In this document: piece after piece, positions 7,176 to 16,338 of the stretch
Numbering within the stretch: the first letter of the stretch is position 1
Layout of the letters: each line of letters starts with the position of its first letter
Assembly: GCA_041744075.1 (NCBI GenBank)
Contig: JBGTLQ010000251.1
Location: forward strand, 1-21,645
Source of the DNA: JAJTZA01 sp041744075
GTDB lineage: Bacteria; Verrucomicrobiota; Verrucomicrobiia; Chthoniobacterales; Terrimicrobiaceae
Direction of reading: 5' to 3'
Length of the DNA stretch: 21,645 bases
Notes under the pieces: model-generated
The model's database searches: none
What the model saw: the letters and a program-made list of their open reading frames with translations, nothing else
Told to the model about the DNA's origin: nothing
Program-made: the position numbers and the translations under genes

Positions 7176-9503
7176 TCAAAATTGATAACCAATATTGAAA
7201 TTATATTTGCCCGGAGGGCCGTTGAAGCTCTCGTAAATGACGGGAATACCGTAATCGACCCGGATCGGTCCGATGGGGAGATCCAGACGAAGTCCGATAC
7301 CAATATCGGCATTCACGCTATCCGTTCCGAAGTCATAGGCATTTGGATTTACAAACCCGATGTCCGAGAAAACAGCTCCCCGCACGCGAGAGATGATAGG
7401 GAAAGTAAGCTCCACGGTGAGGTAGGCGAGGCTGTTACCACCGATGGGATTATCATCCTCATCAACTGGCCCCACTTCTCGGAAGTTGAAACCACGGAGG
7501 TTGTTTGCGCCACCCAGATAGAGGCGGTCAAAGATGGGAACACCTTCGCCGTATTCGTTGCTGTCTTGGCTTCCGCCCCAACCGTCAACAACCGCCAATT
7601 GACCTTTCACCAAGAAGATGAGGTCCCATGGCAGGGAAAAGTACTTGGACGCTTCCAAGGAGAGCCCGTAGGTTTGCACGTCGCCGCCCAGTCCCCCACC
7701 GGCAATAAATCCGGTGAATTGCACGACTTCGCCACGGCGTGTCAGGAAAAGACTATCCCGGGTATCCCAGATGAGTGCGCCTTCGAGGGCACTGCGTGTG
7801 TAGGTGCCTTCGGCTTCCTCAATCTCGATACCAACATTATCTTCATCCACGTTGAAGATCTCAATTTGCTCAAGACGGTATTCAGCCCTGGCGGTGAGGG
7901 CTCTCCAGATCTGCTTCCGAGCTTGGACGGCAAAGCCAAGATTCGACTGGTCGTAAACGTCGGACAGGAAGTTGGCTTCGCGGTAGTATCCTTCGATGCC
8001 GACGGAGAGTTTGTATCCGAGGAACCATGGTTCGGTCAGGGAAATCACAAAATCTTTACGGCGCAAACCGTATTGGCCACGGATCCGGAATCGTTGGCCG
8101 GCACCAGTAAAGCGAGGCCAGTTGAACAGGTCAAAGTTGGACTGACTCAATTCCGCAAAGCCAATCAAGCTGTCGATTGTGCTGAACCCGACACCGAAGT
8201 TGAAAGCACCTGTGCGTTTTTCTTCCACAATGACGCTGAGATCTTTGCGACCGGGAACGATGGTTTCGCTGGGTGCCATCTCAACCCGGGAAAAGTAGTT
8301 CAGGTTCTCCAGACGCTTGCGGCTGACATCAACGAGTGTTGTGTCAAAAACATCTCCGGGCCGGACGGCAAGCTCCCGCCGAATCACCCGATCTTTTGTC
8401 CGGGTGTTGCCTTGGATGTTCACGAGATTTAGGTAGGACTGCAAGCCTTCATCGATTCGAAAGACGAGGTCCACATTGCCGGGGCCGGCAGGAATGATTT
8501 CTGGCATGGTCACCATATCCACGTAGCCGCGGGACCCATAGAAATCGCGAATGGTTTTGAGATCATCGCCCAGTCCCTGTGGGGTGAAGAGGGACCCGTT
8601 GTTCATTTTGAGCAGGGATTGAAGTTCATCCACCGGGGCGATGTTGACACCATCCAGACGCACAGCATTCACGCGGTAGATCTGCCCCTCCACAATCGTC
8701 ACAATCACTTCCACCCCATTTTTGTCGAGGGGTTCGGTGCGAATATCCGTGATCTCCACATCCGCAAAACCACGATTCTGATAGAGGGTTCTCAGAGCCA
8801 GACGGTCTTCTTCCACCTGAGCGGGGACAAGTCGTCCACTTTTGTTCAAAAACGAGAGAAGGTTCCAGCGTTTCGTTGTCATCGCCCGCATCAGATCACG
8901 GGGAAGGATGCTATCATTTCCAATAAATGTGATCCGCCGAACAATCATTTTCGGGCCTTCGGAAATATCAAAAATTACCCGTACACGATTTCCTCCGGGG
9001 ATTTCTTCGACCCGATATTGGACATCGACTTCAGAGAAATTCCGATCCTCGTAGATCTTCAGAATTTTTTGCCGGTCATCCTCCAGTCGTTCCTCGCTGA
9101 GGACTTCGCCGACTTTCGAACCGATCTCGCGACGCACACGGTTGATGGAAATTTGCTCGGCTCCTTCGATGACAATTTCTTCCACCACCGGTCGGCCCTG
9201 AAGGAGGACCGTGACCTTGACGCCATCGGCTAGGGGTTCGGCAAAAATTCGTACATTGGCGACACCGCCCGTGGCATAGAGGTTGCGAATATCGGCTTCG
9301 GCAGCGCGCTCGGTGTAGGGCTGACCAATTTGCGTGGCAAGGTTGGCCAGCACCCGGTCACGGCTGATGCTTGGTGCTCCCAGATACTCGACCGCAATTT
9401 CTTTGACGATTGGTCCTTGGCCGGTTTGGGCGAAGGCGTGATTCGCCGTGACCGGGAAGAACCCGCACGCAAGCAATGCAATAAAATATCTGACTTGTCT
9501 CAT
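7176..9503 (-). CDS. bamA: Outer membrane protein assembly factor BamA
   Basis: The central subunit of the beta-barrel assembly machinery. From the ATG at 9503 it has 775 residues and starts with a typical signal peptide (MRQVRYFIALLACGFFPVTA, cleavage near NHAFA-Q). Five POTRA domains follow over roughly residues 30-410, each with a terminal 'G..V.V.f.i.EG' strand (for example VRVIFDISEGP, VDLVFRIDEG). The C-terminal half is a 16-strand barrel with the conserved L6 arginine in LRGFNFREVG, and the protein ends in the sorting-type aromatic NFNIGYQF. An in-frame ATG at 9698 would add 65 charged residues before the signal peptide and overlap the upstream gene by four bases (ATGA); I reject it as start because it would bury the signal peptide. 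Confidence 0.96.
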   Translation of the reverse strand: MRQVRYFIALLACGFFPVTANHAFAQTGQGPIVKEIAVEYLGAPSISRDRVLANLATQIGQPYTERAAEADIRNLYATGGVANVRIFAEPLADGVKVTVLLQGRPVVEEIVIEGAEQISINRVRREIGSKVGEVLSEERLEDDRQKILKIYEDRNFSEVDVQYRVEEIPGGNRVRVIFDISEGPKMIVRRITFIGNDSILPRDLMRAMTTKRWNLLSFLNKSGRLVPAQVEEDRLALRTLYQNRGFADVEITDIRTEPLDKNGVEVIVTIVEGQIYRVNAVRLDGVNIAPVDELQSLLKMNNGSLFTPQGLGDDLKTIRDFYGSRGYVDMVTMPEIIPAGPGNVDLVFRIDEGLQSYLNLVNIQGNTRTKDRVIRRELAVRPGDVFDTTLVDVSRKRLENLNYFSRVEMAPSETIVPGRKDLSVIVEEKRTGAFNFGVGFSTIDSLIGFAELSQSNFDLFNWPRFTGAGQRFRIRGQYGLRRKDFVISLTEPWFLGYKLSVGIEGYYREANFLSDVYDQSNLGFAVQARKQIWRALTARAEYRLEQIEIFNVDEDNVGIEIEEAEGTYTRSALEGALIWDTRDSLFLTRRGEVVQFTGFIAGGGLGGDVQTYGLSLEASKYFSLPWDLIFLVKGQLAVVDGWGGSQDSNEYGEGVPIFDRLYLGGANNLRGFNFREVGPVDEDDNPIGGNSLAYLTVELTFPIISRVRGAVFSDIGFVNPNAYDFGTDSVNADIGIGLRLDLPIGPIRVDYGIPVIYESFNGPPGKYNFNIGYQF

Positions 9504-9560
9504 GGTTTTGGCAGCAAAGTTCCGGCAGGCATTTGTTTGGAATGCACCGGTGAAACGTTG

Positions 9561-9589
9561 TTCATTCCGAATCCATCGCAAAAGGTCAA
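9561..9589 (-). promoter_or_regulatory. Possible sigma-70 promoter for bamA-ompH-lpxD
   Basis: On the minus strand TTGACC (9584-9589) is followed after 17 bases by AATGAA (9561-9566), about 60 bases before the bamA ATG. The -35 box is good and the spacing ideal; the -10 box is poor, so this is only a candidate. Confidence 0.3.
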
Positions 9590-9694
9590 GAAACGTTTTG
9601 AGAATCGCGGTTTCATTCTTGGCCTTGTGAGGCCGTTTTTGGGACGGTTCCCGGCTATTTTCAAGAATCCCGGGCCACGGTTTTTTCATTATGC

Positions 9695-10189
9695 TCATTC
9701 GCGAAGAAAAAATTTCACGACCGGGTGCTCAAAATTGACGAGTTCCGTCTTGGGCGTTTTTAGGGCGGTGCGGGCATGCCAATACGTCCATGGCAGGAGG
9801 ATGATCGCTGCCAATGATAGCAATGCCACCCGTATGGTGTTGTTAAAAGGCGGGAGAAAGCGCCTGCCTCTGAGGGCCTCTGCAACCAACAGCAGCAAAA
9901 TTGGCCCCCCCACAATCACGACAGCTACCGCCATCGGGTTCAAATAAAAAGCCCGCTCAAAATCCCCGGCCACCATGCTTCTCACGGCCCGTGTCCCCCC
10001 ACAAAAGGCACACGGCAGACCGGTCATGCTGTGAAAAGCACAGAACGCCGGGCTTGGAACAGCCTTTGGTAAGGGCCAGAAAATTAGCCATGCCACAAGC
10101 CCCGCCAGACAAACAAAAAACAGCAACCTCCCGGTTCGTTCACTCTTGCCAATGGGAAGAGGTGGCGGCTTGGAAGGTGACGGTGTCAT
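9695..10189 (-). CDS. DUF2752 membrane protein
   Basis: From the ATG at 10189 the protein has 164 residues. It shows the full DUF2752 signature: a membrane helix (LLFFVCLAGLVAWLIFW), then FCAFHSMTGLPCAFCGGTRA with three conserved cysteines and the GGTRA motif, then GDFERAFYLNPMAV leading into a second helix, and a third at about 125-145. The function is unknown; the Cys and Arg cluster near the membrane face suggests metal or redox chemistry, but this is inference. A TTG at 10252 would lengthen the N-terminus with no gain in family similarity. It lies just upstream of bamA on the same strand; 191 bases separate it from the preferred bamA start, so it may be a separate unit. Confidence 0.88.
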   Translation of the reverse strand: MTPSPSKPPPLPIGKSERTGRLLFFVCLAGLVAWLIFWPLPKAVPSPAFCAFHSMTGLPCAFCGGTRAVRSMVAGDFERAFYLNPMAVAVVIVGGPILLLLVAEALRGRRFLPPFNNTIRVALLSLAAIILLPWTYWHARTALKTPKTELVNFEHPVVKFFLRE

Positions 10190-10350
10190 GGGTTGCACGG
10201 CTTGGTGGTTGGATAAGATTTTCGGGATAATCGGCAATGGCCTGAATGCCAAAATAGTGCGTGGCTCAAGATTTCCAAGATTCTGTTTGAATTCCGAGTG
10301 TTCGCATCAGAAAGTTCCATGTGCGACAAATCCGCACGTCTTTACAAACT

Positions 10351-11982
10351 ATGATTGATATTAACCCGAATTTCCAAGCCGTCAAAGAGGGCCTGATTGA
10401 GCCCACCAACGAAGAGCGTATGAAGCTCGAGAAGGACGGATTGGATGTGATTCACGACATTTACCGTTACGCCAAGCTAGGTTTTGATGCCATCACCGAG
10501 AACGATTTCACGCTGATGAAATGGTATGGCGTTTACCGTCAGAAACCCAAAGACAGCGGGTATTTTATGATGCGGACAAAGGTTCCCGGAGGCCAACTGA
10601 CCGGCAAGCAGGCGATTGTGTTATCAGAAATCGGGGACGAATTTGGTCATGGACTGAGCGATATCACCACTCGCCAAACGATCCAGTATCACTGGCTGAG
10701 GATTGAAGATATCCCACCAATTTTTGAGCGCTTGAAGTCCGTCGATCTCATCACGGCCGGAGCCTGCGGCGACATCACCCGCAATGTTGTGAGCTGCCCG
10801 GTCTCTGGAATCAATCCCCACGAGATCCTCGATTCGACCCCGCAAATGTTGGAGATCAACGAAAAGCTGACCAACACCAAGGATTTTTCCAACCTCCCGA
10901 GGAAATACAAAATCGGAATCAGCGGCTGCCACATTCACTGTCATCAGCCGGATATCAACTGCCTCGGGTTGTTTGGTTTGGTGAATGCCAAAGGCGAAGC
11001 TGGGTATGGCGTCAAAGTCGGCGGGGGCTTGTCAAGTGCGCCTCATATGGCCCAGGTCCTGCCGATCTGGATCGAGCCCGAGCAAGCCTGGCCTGTCTCT
11101 AAAGTGATCACAGAAATTTATCGAGATGAAGGTTTCCGCAATAAGCGCAACCGGGCCCGCTTCAAATTTCTTGTGGCCGATTGGGGCGTCGAACGCATCC
11201 TCGCCGAAATGGAATCCAAACTCGGCTACAGCCTGCCCCGGCATGAGCACTTTGTGTTTCCAAAAGATCAAGAGACCGATCACATGGGCATCCATGCCCA
11301 AAGCGAGCCCGGCCTGAACTGGGTGGGCATCACCTTCCCCGGTGGACGCCTGCGCAATGGTCTCCTGGCTGCCGTTGGCAATCTGGCCATCAAATACAGC
11401 CTACCCGGCAAGGACACAGTCCGGCTCACCAATAAACAAAATTTGTTGATCCCTCATATCCCTGACGCCAACCTCGAGGCCCTCAAAGCCGAAATGGATT
11501 CTCTTGGTCTTGTCCACAGCCCTTCAAATTTCCGCAAGGGCTGCGTTTCCTGCACCGGCATCGAGTTCTGCAACCTTGCTGTTGCGGAAACCAAAAACCG
11601 GATGATCGAGCTTGTCACACAACTCGAAACCCGCAGCGCCTGGTACAAGGACAAAGTCCGCGTCCACTTCAGTGGCTGCCCGTCCTCCTGTGGCCAACAC
11701 CAGATTGCCGACATCGGCTTTCGTGGCGCAAAAACCAAGGTCGATGGAAAAATGGTGGATGCCTACGATCTTTTTGTTGGCGGACGCCTCGGAGAAAACC
11801 GCCGCTTCAACGAACTCCTCAAAGGGAAAATCCTAGCCTCGGATGTGGACGTTGTCATCGACGGCCTGTTGAAGTCCTACAATGACGGAAAACAGAACGA
11901 GGAATCCCTCAGCGAATACTTCGAGCGCTCCTCCAAGGAAACGCTGCTTGCAGCACTCCCCGAGCGATATCGCCCGGTCTGA
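10351..11982 (+). CDS. Ferredoxin-dependent nitrite/sulfite reductase (siroheme, 4Fe-4S)
   Basis: A 543-aa cytoplasmic enzyme that reduces sulfite to sulfide or nitrite to ammonium with six electrons. It has the two-fold ferredoxin-like repeat of the family: half domains with TKVPGGQLTGKQ near residue 80 and TFPGGRLRNGLL near 330. The cluster/siroheme ligands are Cys401 and Cys407 (CTGIEFC) and Cys443 and Cys447 (CPSSC), the C-x5-C...C-x3-C pattern. The TGIEFC form is that of the NirA/SirA group rather than of CysI. Tyr62 (WYGVY) and Cys139 (GACGD) line up with the Tyr-Cys pair reported as a covalent bond in the M. tuberculosis sulfite reductase. No cysH/cysN or nitrate genes are near, so context does not settle the substrate. 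The ATG at 10351 is preferred over a GTG at 10321. Confidence 0.9.
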   Translation: MIDINPNFQAVKEGLIEPTNEERMKLEKDGLDVIHDIYRYAKLGFDAITENDFTLMKWYGVYRQKPKDSGYFMMRTKVPGGQLTGKQAIVLSEIGDEFGHGLSDITTRQTIQYHWLRIEDIPPIFERLKSVDLITAGACGDITRNVVSCPVSGINPHEILDSTPQMLEINEKLTNTKDFSNLPRKYKIGISGCHIHCHQPDINCLGLFGLVNAKGEAGYGVKVGGGLSSAPHMAQVLPIWIEPEQAWPVSKVITEIYRDEGFRNKRNRARFKFLVADWGVERILAEMESKLGYSLPRHEHFVFPKDQETDHMGIHAQSEPGLNWVGITFPGGRLRNGLLAAVGNLAIKYSLPGKDTVRLTNKQNLLIPHIPDANLEALKAEMDSLGLVHSPSNFRKGCVSCTGIEFCNLAVAETKNRMIELVTQLETRSAWYKDKVRVHFSGCPSSCGQHQIADIGFRGAKTKVDGKMVDAYDLFVGGRLGENRRFNELLKGKILASDVDVVIDGLLKSYNDGKQNEESLSEYFERSSKETLLAALPERYRPV

Positions 11983-11992
11983 GATAATTTAG

Positions 11993-12003
11993 CGAGAATC
12001 TCG
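11993..12003. promoter_or_regulatory. Palindrome upstream of the GH42 gene
   Basis: CGAGAATCTCG is a perfect 11-base palindrome (5-bp arms, one central A) in the 49-base gap between the reductase and the beta-galactosidase, 29 bases before the GH42 ATG. It could be an operator or a weak hairpin. It differs from the 14-base motif found upstream of the other carbohydrate genes. Confidence 0.3.
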
Positions 12004-12031
12004 ACTTTGGGGAGATAACCCATTACCAATC

Positions 12032-14038
12032 ATGGGAATGTTCACGTCATTGTCTGGTGATTCCTTTCGGCTTTATCACGGAGCGGCTTGGTATCCTGAG
12101 CAGTGGGACGAAGCGACGCTGAGGAATGATGTGGCCCGCATGAGGGATCTCGGGTTAAATGTTGTTCGCTTGGGAGAATTTGCCTGGTCCCGCATGGAGC
12201 CCAAGGATGGGGAGTTTCAGTTTGACTGGCTTCTCCGGGCCTTGGATCTGGCGGGGGAACATGGCCTCTCGGCGCTATTAGGGACGCCCTCGGCGGCGCC
12301 TCCCCAGTGGTTGCTGCTGCGGCACCCGGAAATCGGTTATGTGGAGCCTGATGGTTACCGCCACAGACACGGAGCTCGTCAGCACGCCTGTTACAACAAT
12401 CCGATCTTCCGCCAATATGCAAATCGGATTGCTGTGTCCCTGGCGCAAGCGGTGAGCGGTCACAAAAGTGTGATTGGATGGCAGATTGACAATGAACTCC
12501 GGGGCCACCAAAAGCTCTGCCTCTGCGAAGCGTGTCAGGTGGCTTGGGGCCAGTGGCTGGCCAACCGATACAAAACCTTGGAAGCGCTCAATGCGGCGTG
12601 GGGAACGGAAGTTTGGAGCAACCGATATGAGAGTTTTGCCGACGTTCCACGCCCCTACCCTGTCCCCACATGGTCGCATCATTACTCTGTGCTTCTGAAT
12701 TATCGCCGCTTCATGAGCGATTCAGGCATCGACTTCATCAACGAGCAGAGCCAAGAAATTAGAAAACTCAGCAACGCTCCAATCACGCACAACACGGAGG
12801 ACAGTGTTGATGAGTGGAGCCTATTTAAGGACTTGGACTTTGCTGCGGCGGATATCTACGTCAACCATCTGGGTCTTGTCGGGGGACAATGGCGGATTGA
12901 CAGCATGCGCAATGTCAAACCGGGAAAGCGGTTTTGGACGGCGGAAACCGGGGTGGATGTCCAGATCGATGGCCGGATGGCTGATTCCCGATGGCTCGCC
13001 TGCTTTGCGTTTCAAAACTACACGGGGGGCTCCGAGGCCTTTCTTTACTGGCCCTGGAGGCAACTTCGAACAGGCACAGAAATCGGACATCATGCCGTCA
13101 TATACGCCAATGGCAAAAATGCACCCGGCTATGAGTCGGCAAGAAGGGTTTCCTCCCTTCGCAAAAAATTGGAGCCCATCCTGGCCAGCTATCGACCGAT
13201 CCCTGCCGAGGTGGCCCTGATCCGTTCAGAGTCCAATGGACATTATTTCTACACTGATCAGGTTGCTGGACTTGAACCTAACTTCAACTACCAAAAGCGG
13301 ATCACCTCACATTACAAATCCTTGGTGGAAGCCGGGGCCTGGAGGGATGTCGTGTTTGATGAGGCACCCTTGGAAAACCGCAGAATCATTTTTTCTCCCT
13401 ACCTGCCCCATGTGAGCACAAGGTTTCTGGAAAAAATTCAAGCCCACTTGGAACGCGGTGGAGCCTGGGTCCTTGGCCCCTACAGTGGTTACCGGGACGC
13501 GGATCATACGGTGCCATTCAATGCCCATTATGGAGCGGTGGAAAAATTGATCGGTTTCGAAACCCGATTTTTCAGCCCGGGAGGTCCCGTTGAGATCTCT
13601 TTGTTTAATCACACAAACTCCGTGGCGGAGATGACGGTTTCCGTGTTTGTTCCGTCATCCCAAGATGAAATATTGGGGACTTACACCGCAGGTCGATTTG
13701 CCGGTGAGGCTTGGGGGCTGGCGCGGGAATTTGGAGGCGGGCGGGTTTACATCCTTGGAAGCGAGCTTGCTGATGCCGGGAGGCGGAGCCTCTTTGAAGC
13801 CATCCTTGATCGCGAAAACATCACGCGTCACCCCATGCCGTCGGGAGTTTGGGTGAGCCCCCAAGAAAATCGGGACGGACACACAGCATGGGCCATTTCC
13901 AACACCAAGGATTTTGCGCAAGAAATCCCCCTCCCTCGGCCCGGACAGGATCTGCTGACCGGCGGTGAGCACGGGCAGCAGATTAGCTTGGAACCCTTCC
14001 AAACCGCCTTTGTGGCCTTCAAGGAGTCATCTACTTGA
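12032..14038 (+). CDS. GH42 beta-galactosidase
   Basis: A 668-aa retaining glycosidase that removes terminal beta-D-galactose from oligosaccharides. The (beta/alpha)8 barrel starts with HGAAWYPEQW and GLNVVRLGEFAWSRMEP, both GH42 hallmarks. The acid/base is Glu155 in GWQIDNELRGH; the nucleophile is Glu305 in FWTAETGVD. A zinc site is formed by Cys120, Cys163, Cys165 and Cys168 (KLCLCEAC), as in the thermophilic GH42 enzymes. The C-terminal trimerisation domain (about 390-590) and small beta domain are present; length is usual. No signal peptide, so the enzyme is cytoplasmic and expects imported galactosides. It ends 8 bases inside the convergent gene at 14031-16286. The start could also be the ATG six bases downstream. 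Confidence 0.93.
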   Translation: MGMFTSLSGDSFRLYHGAAWYPEQWDEATLRNDVARMRDLGLNVVRLGEFAWSRMEPKDGEFQFDWLLRALDLAGEHGLSALLGTPSAAPPQWLLLRHPEIGYVEPDGYRHRHGARQHACYNNPIFRQYANRIAVSLAQAVSGHKSVIGWQIDNELRGHQKLCLCEACQVAWGQWLANRYKTLEALNAAWGTEVWSNRYESFADVPRPYPVPTWSHHYSVLLNYRRFMSDSGIDFINEQSQEIRKLSNAPITHNTEDSVDEWSLFKDLDFAAADIYVNHLGLVGGQWRIDSMRNVKPGKRFWTAETGVDVQIDGRMADSRWLACFAFQNYTGGSEAFLYWPWRQLRTGTEIGHHAVIYANGKNAPGYESARRVSSLRKKLEPILASYRPIPAEVALIRSESNGHYFYTDQVAGLEPNFNYQKRITSHYKSLVEAGAWRDVVFDEAPLENRRIIFSPYLPHVSTRFLEKIQAHLERGGAWVLGPYSGYRDADHTVPFNAHYGAVEKLIGFETRFFSPGGPVEISLFNHTNSVAEMTVSVFVPSSQDEILGTYTAGRFAGEAWGLAREFGGGRVYILGSELADAGRRSLFEAILDRENITRHPMPSGVWVSPQENRDGHTAWAISNTKDFAQEIPLPRPGQDLLTGGEHGQQISLEPFQTAFVAFKESST

Positions 14039-16286
14039 TATGAAGGGCGTAGAGTTGGCCGGGGTAAAGATCCAGCGTGAGTTGGTCTCCCTTGGTTGGA
14101 AGTGGGGAGCCAATGGCGGCGTTTGTGACAGCTCCTGACTTTGGTAGCGTGATGGTCACGCCCTTTTTGGTATCAAAGCCCGTGTTGACCACGGCGAGGT
14201 AGATCCCGTGCTCGGCGGCATCAATGCTCCGAACAACGACCTCTTTGTCAGAGGAAGCGTTTGCCAATTGTTCGCTTGGCAAAGCTGGCAGGGCAAGGAA
14301 GGCCATGTTGAATTCCCTGGCATATTGGGGAAATCCACGGGCGAGGGTGTTGCTGATGAGATACCCGATGAAGCGAGGGTCGCCGTGAGCAACAGCTCGT
14401 GCATCCGCCAGCATGGAATACGGCCCCGCCATCTCCACGTCGCAGGCAAAATAGCCGATTTTATCATTCATGATATTTTCGTTCAGCGAATAATGACGAA
14501 CAATGGCCAGCCCTTCCGGTGTTCGGAATTCATCGAAGGCTTTTGGGGAGCCAACCGTGTAGAGCTTGTTGTAGGTGTAGGTGGAAATCGCGCCGTCTGA
14601 TTCCGAATTATAATTCTGAGGGTCAGCCGCTGGCGTGGCATGCTGCCACTCAAACTCACCCCATGTGGAGCGCGGCGATTTGAGTGCGTTCAAGTGCATT
14701 TCGTCCTGCACGACCTGATCTAAGGAAATCGCATTTTTTGGCTTCTCAAGTTTGGCAAGCAGGGGCTTCCAAGTCTCGGGGTCATCGGTCACGAGGACAT
14801 TGCCAGGAAGGGGAATCCCGGGCTCGCTGCTATCCGTGGTCAGAAGCACAATGGCCTCGGGCACCCCATTTTTGCGAAGGTCGTCAGCCAGGGATGCAAT
14901 AAACGCCGCCCGTTTTTTGAACCACCAGTCATAATACTGGGCAAGCTCGTCCTTATTGGAGCGGAGAGATTCGCGGGTGGAGGAAGCTCCTGTTTCGTCG
15001 TTAAAGAGCTGAATGTTTTCGTCTCGAAAACTGATTGGCATTTGGACCGGTCGAGGGCGGAACCAGGCCCCAAGAAATTTCGCTTCATCCTTGAAGCGAA
15101 GGATGGTCAGATCGAGAACCTTTTTGGCATCCTCCAATGCGGCAGGATCGAGGATGTCGATATGGGCGTTGTTATTGATCCAGTCAAGGTGGGTGTATTT
15201 TTTATCACCACTCAGCATGTGCGGTTTGCGTTTTTTGCCTTCTCCCTCAGGTCCGGTCCCCCCACCGTATTCGTAGTAAGGAAGCACAAACAGGGAGGGA
15301 TACTTTTCCAGCATGGCCAAGGTCTTGCCCCAGCGTTCCGGTTGGGAGTTTGCCACAAACCATGAGTTATCTTTGGCATCCCAGCCTTGGTTATGACCAA
15401 ACTCGAGGAGATCCGTGGTGAAGGTGTTCATGCCAAGAAATTCCATGTTGCGGGCCTTGTATTCATACCACGTCACGGGATCGTCCAGACCTCGATTCTG
15501 CGGGGCGTCCGTTCCATGCGGAACCGAGACCACGCCATCCGCCATCTCCTCCCGGCAAAACAGATATCGCTTCGGAAGAGAAACCGGAGGGTAGTTGATT
15601 TTCACGTTGTACTGCTCAGGATTCGAAATCTCGTAGAGGCTGATAGAGCCAGCCGCAGCCCCGGCAGATCCCGTCGCATCGGCTTGGTTGGTCTGCGCAA
15701 TCACCACCCAAAACCCCTCCTCGGGGGTCATTGGCCTTGGTTTGTCTCCTCTCAGGGATTCGAAGGCGGGAAAGCGGTCATGCAAATAAAACATCTGCTG
15801 CCATTGTTGCCACTCCTGGGATAGTGGATAGGCCACCGACTCAGGGTTGTTGTTCACATAACGACCAAACAGCCCATCAGCAATGGCACTTCCTGTCGCC
15901 AAGCCTCGGCCCGTCTCATTCCCCCGGTTCAAGATATACATCGTGCGGGGTTGATCTTCTGGAAAATCCACAACAAGCACATACGCCGCTCCCGCTTTTA
16001 AACCCTTCTCAGCACCAATTTTGTATGCGAAATATTTCATCACATCGCTGTCATTGGGCAGCACCCGGACTTTCCTCCCAAGAATCGTTTCGACCTTGCT
16101 GGCGTCCTCAGGGAACTGACGGAAAGCGCCCTCAACGGGAGGCGCAGCACAATCGATCTTTTCAATAAGTTTCAACTTATCAAAATCAAAAACCGGTGCC
16201 GGTTGGGCAGCCGCCAATGGGGAAACGAATAGAGAGACGATGACAGGACAGCAGCAACGGACCAAGGGGAGGAACTTCTGGGGCAT
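14031..16286 (-). CDS. Exported putative glycoside hydrolase, paralog A
   Basis: A 751-aa protein with a signal peptide (hydrophobic core about residues 12-26, cleavage near LAAAQ). The N-terminal part (about 35-225) looks like a beta-rich binding domain (KAGAAYVLVVDFPEDQPRTM, ending ISLYEISNP). A central region (about 235-510) has the features of a (beta/alpha)8 glycosidase: REEMADG (245-251), LGMNTFTTDLLEFGHNQGWD (284-303), LPYYEY (335-340), LGAWFRPRPVQMPISFRDEN (405-424), YYDWWFKKRAAF (451-462) and VTDDPETW (499-506). A C-terminal part (about 600-751) ends in a small beta domain with LYPGQLYALHI. I can not assign a CAZy family. It is a clear paralog of the 776-aa protein at 18030-20360. 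Glu/Asp residues kept in both (REE, LLEFGH, YYEY, SF.DE, DWWF) are candidates for catalysis. The substrate is unknown; the locus points to a galactose- or uronate-containing glycan. Confidence 0.75.
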   Translation of the reverse strand: MPQKFLPLVRCCCPVIVSLFVSPLAAAQPAPVFDFDKLKLIEKIDCAAPPVEGAFRQFPEDASKVETILGRKVRVLPNDSDVMKYFAYKIGAEKGLKAGAAYVLVVDFPEDQPRTMYILNRGNETGRGLATGSAIADGLFGRYVNNNPESVAYPLSQEWQQWQQMFYLHDRFPAFESLRGDKPRPMTPEEGFWVVIAQTNQADATGSAGAAAGSISLYEISNPEQYNVKINYPPVSLPKRYLFCREEMADGVVSVPHGTDAPQNRGLDDPVTWYEYKARNMEFLGMNTFTTDLLEFGHNQGWDAKDNSWFVANSQPERWGKTLAMLEKYPSLFVLPYYEYGGGTGPEGEGKKRKPHMLSGDKKYTHLDWINNNAHIDILDPAALEDAKKVLDLTILRFKDEAKFLGAWFRPRPVQMPISFRDENIQLFNDETGASSTRESLRSNKDELAQYYDWWFKKRAAFIASLADDLRKNGVPEAIVLLTTDSSEPGIPLPGNVLVTDDPETWKPLLAKLEKPKNAISLDQVVQDEMHLNALKSPRSTWGEFEWQHATPAADPQNYNSESDGAISTYTYNKLYTVGSPKAFDEFRTPEGLAIVRHYSLNENIMNDKIGYFACDVEMAGPYSMLADARAVAHGDPRFIGYLISNTLARGFPQYAREFNMAFLALPALPSEQLANASSDKEVVVRSIDAAEHGIYLAVVNTGFDTKKGVTITLPKSGAVTNAAIGSPLPTKGDQLTLDLYPGQLYALHIK

Positions 16287-16290
16287 AGAC

Positions 16291-16303
16291 CGGTAAATTA
16301 CCG
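16291..16303. promoter_or_regulatory. Palindrome at the start of the 751-aa gene
   Basis: CGGTAA-A-TTACCG is a perfect 13-base palindrome only 4 bases upstream of the ATG at 16286. It would occupy the ribosome-binding region in the mRNA, so it may be an operator or a translation-controlling hairpin. It overlaps the next palindrome by two bases. Confidence 0.4.
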
Positions 16304-16315
16304 TGATCTTTCACG
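16302..16315. promoter_or_regulatory. Operator candidate 1 (CGTGATCTTTCACG)
   Basis: Five-base perfect arms (CGTGA/TCACG) around TCTT, 15 bases upstream of the 751-aa gene and in the 102-base gap shared with the divergent GH28-like gene. It fits the consensus CGKGATCWWTCMCG derived from the four sites listed here. Confidence 0.5.
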
Positions 16316-16324
16316 TTATTCAAG

Positions 16325-16338
16325 CGGGATCATTCCCG
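16325..16338. promoter_or_regulatory. Operator candidate 2 (CGGGATCATTCCCG)
   Basis: Five-base perfect arms (CGGGA/TCCCG) around TCAT, starting 23 bases from the start of site 1, that is about two helix turns, so a dimeric regulator could bind both on the same face. Site 2 and its right flank are repeated almost exactly upstream of the 776-aa paralog (17 identical bases, 16328-16344 and 20366-20382). Confidence 0.55.

Noticed and set aside
7182..8432. A 416-codon open frame on the plus strand opposite bamA
   Set aside because: It mirrors the BamA barrel region codon by codon; no motif, ribosome site or hydrophobic pattern supports it.
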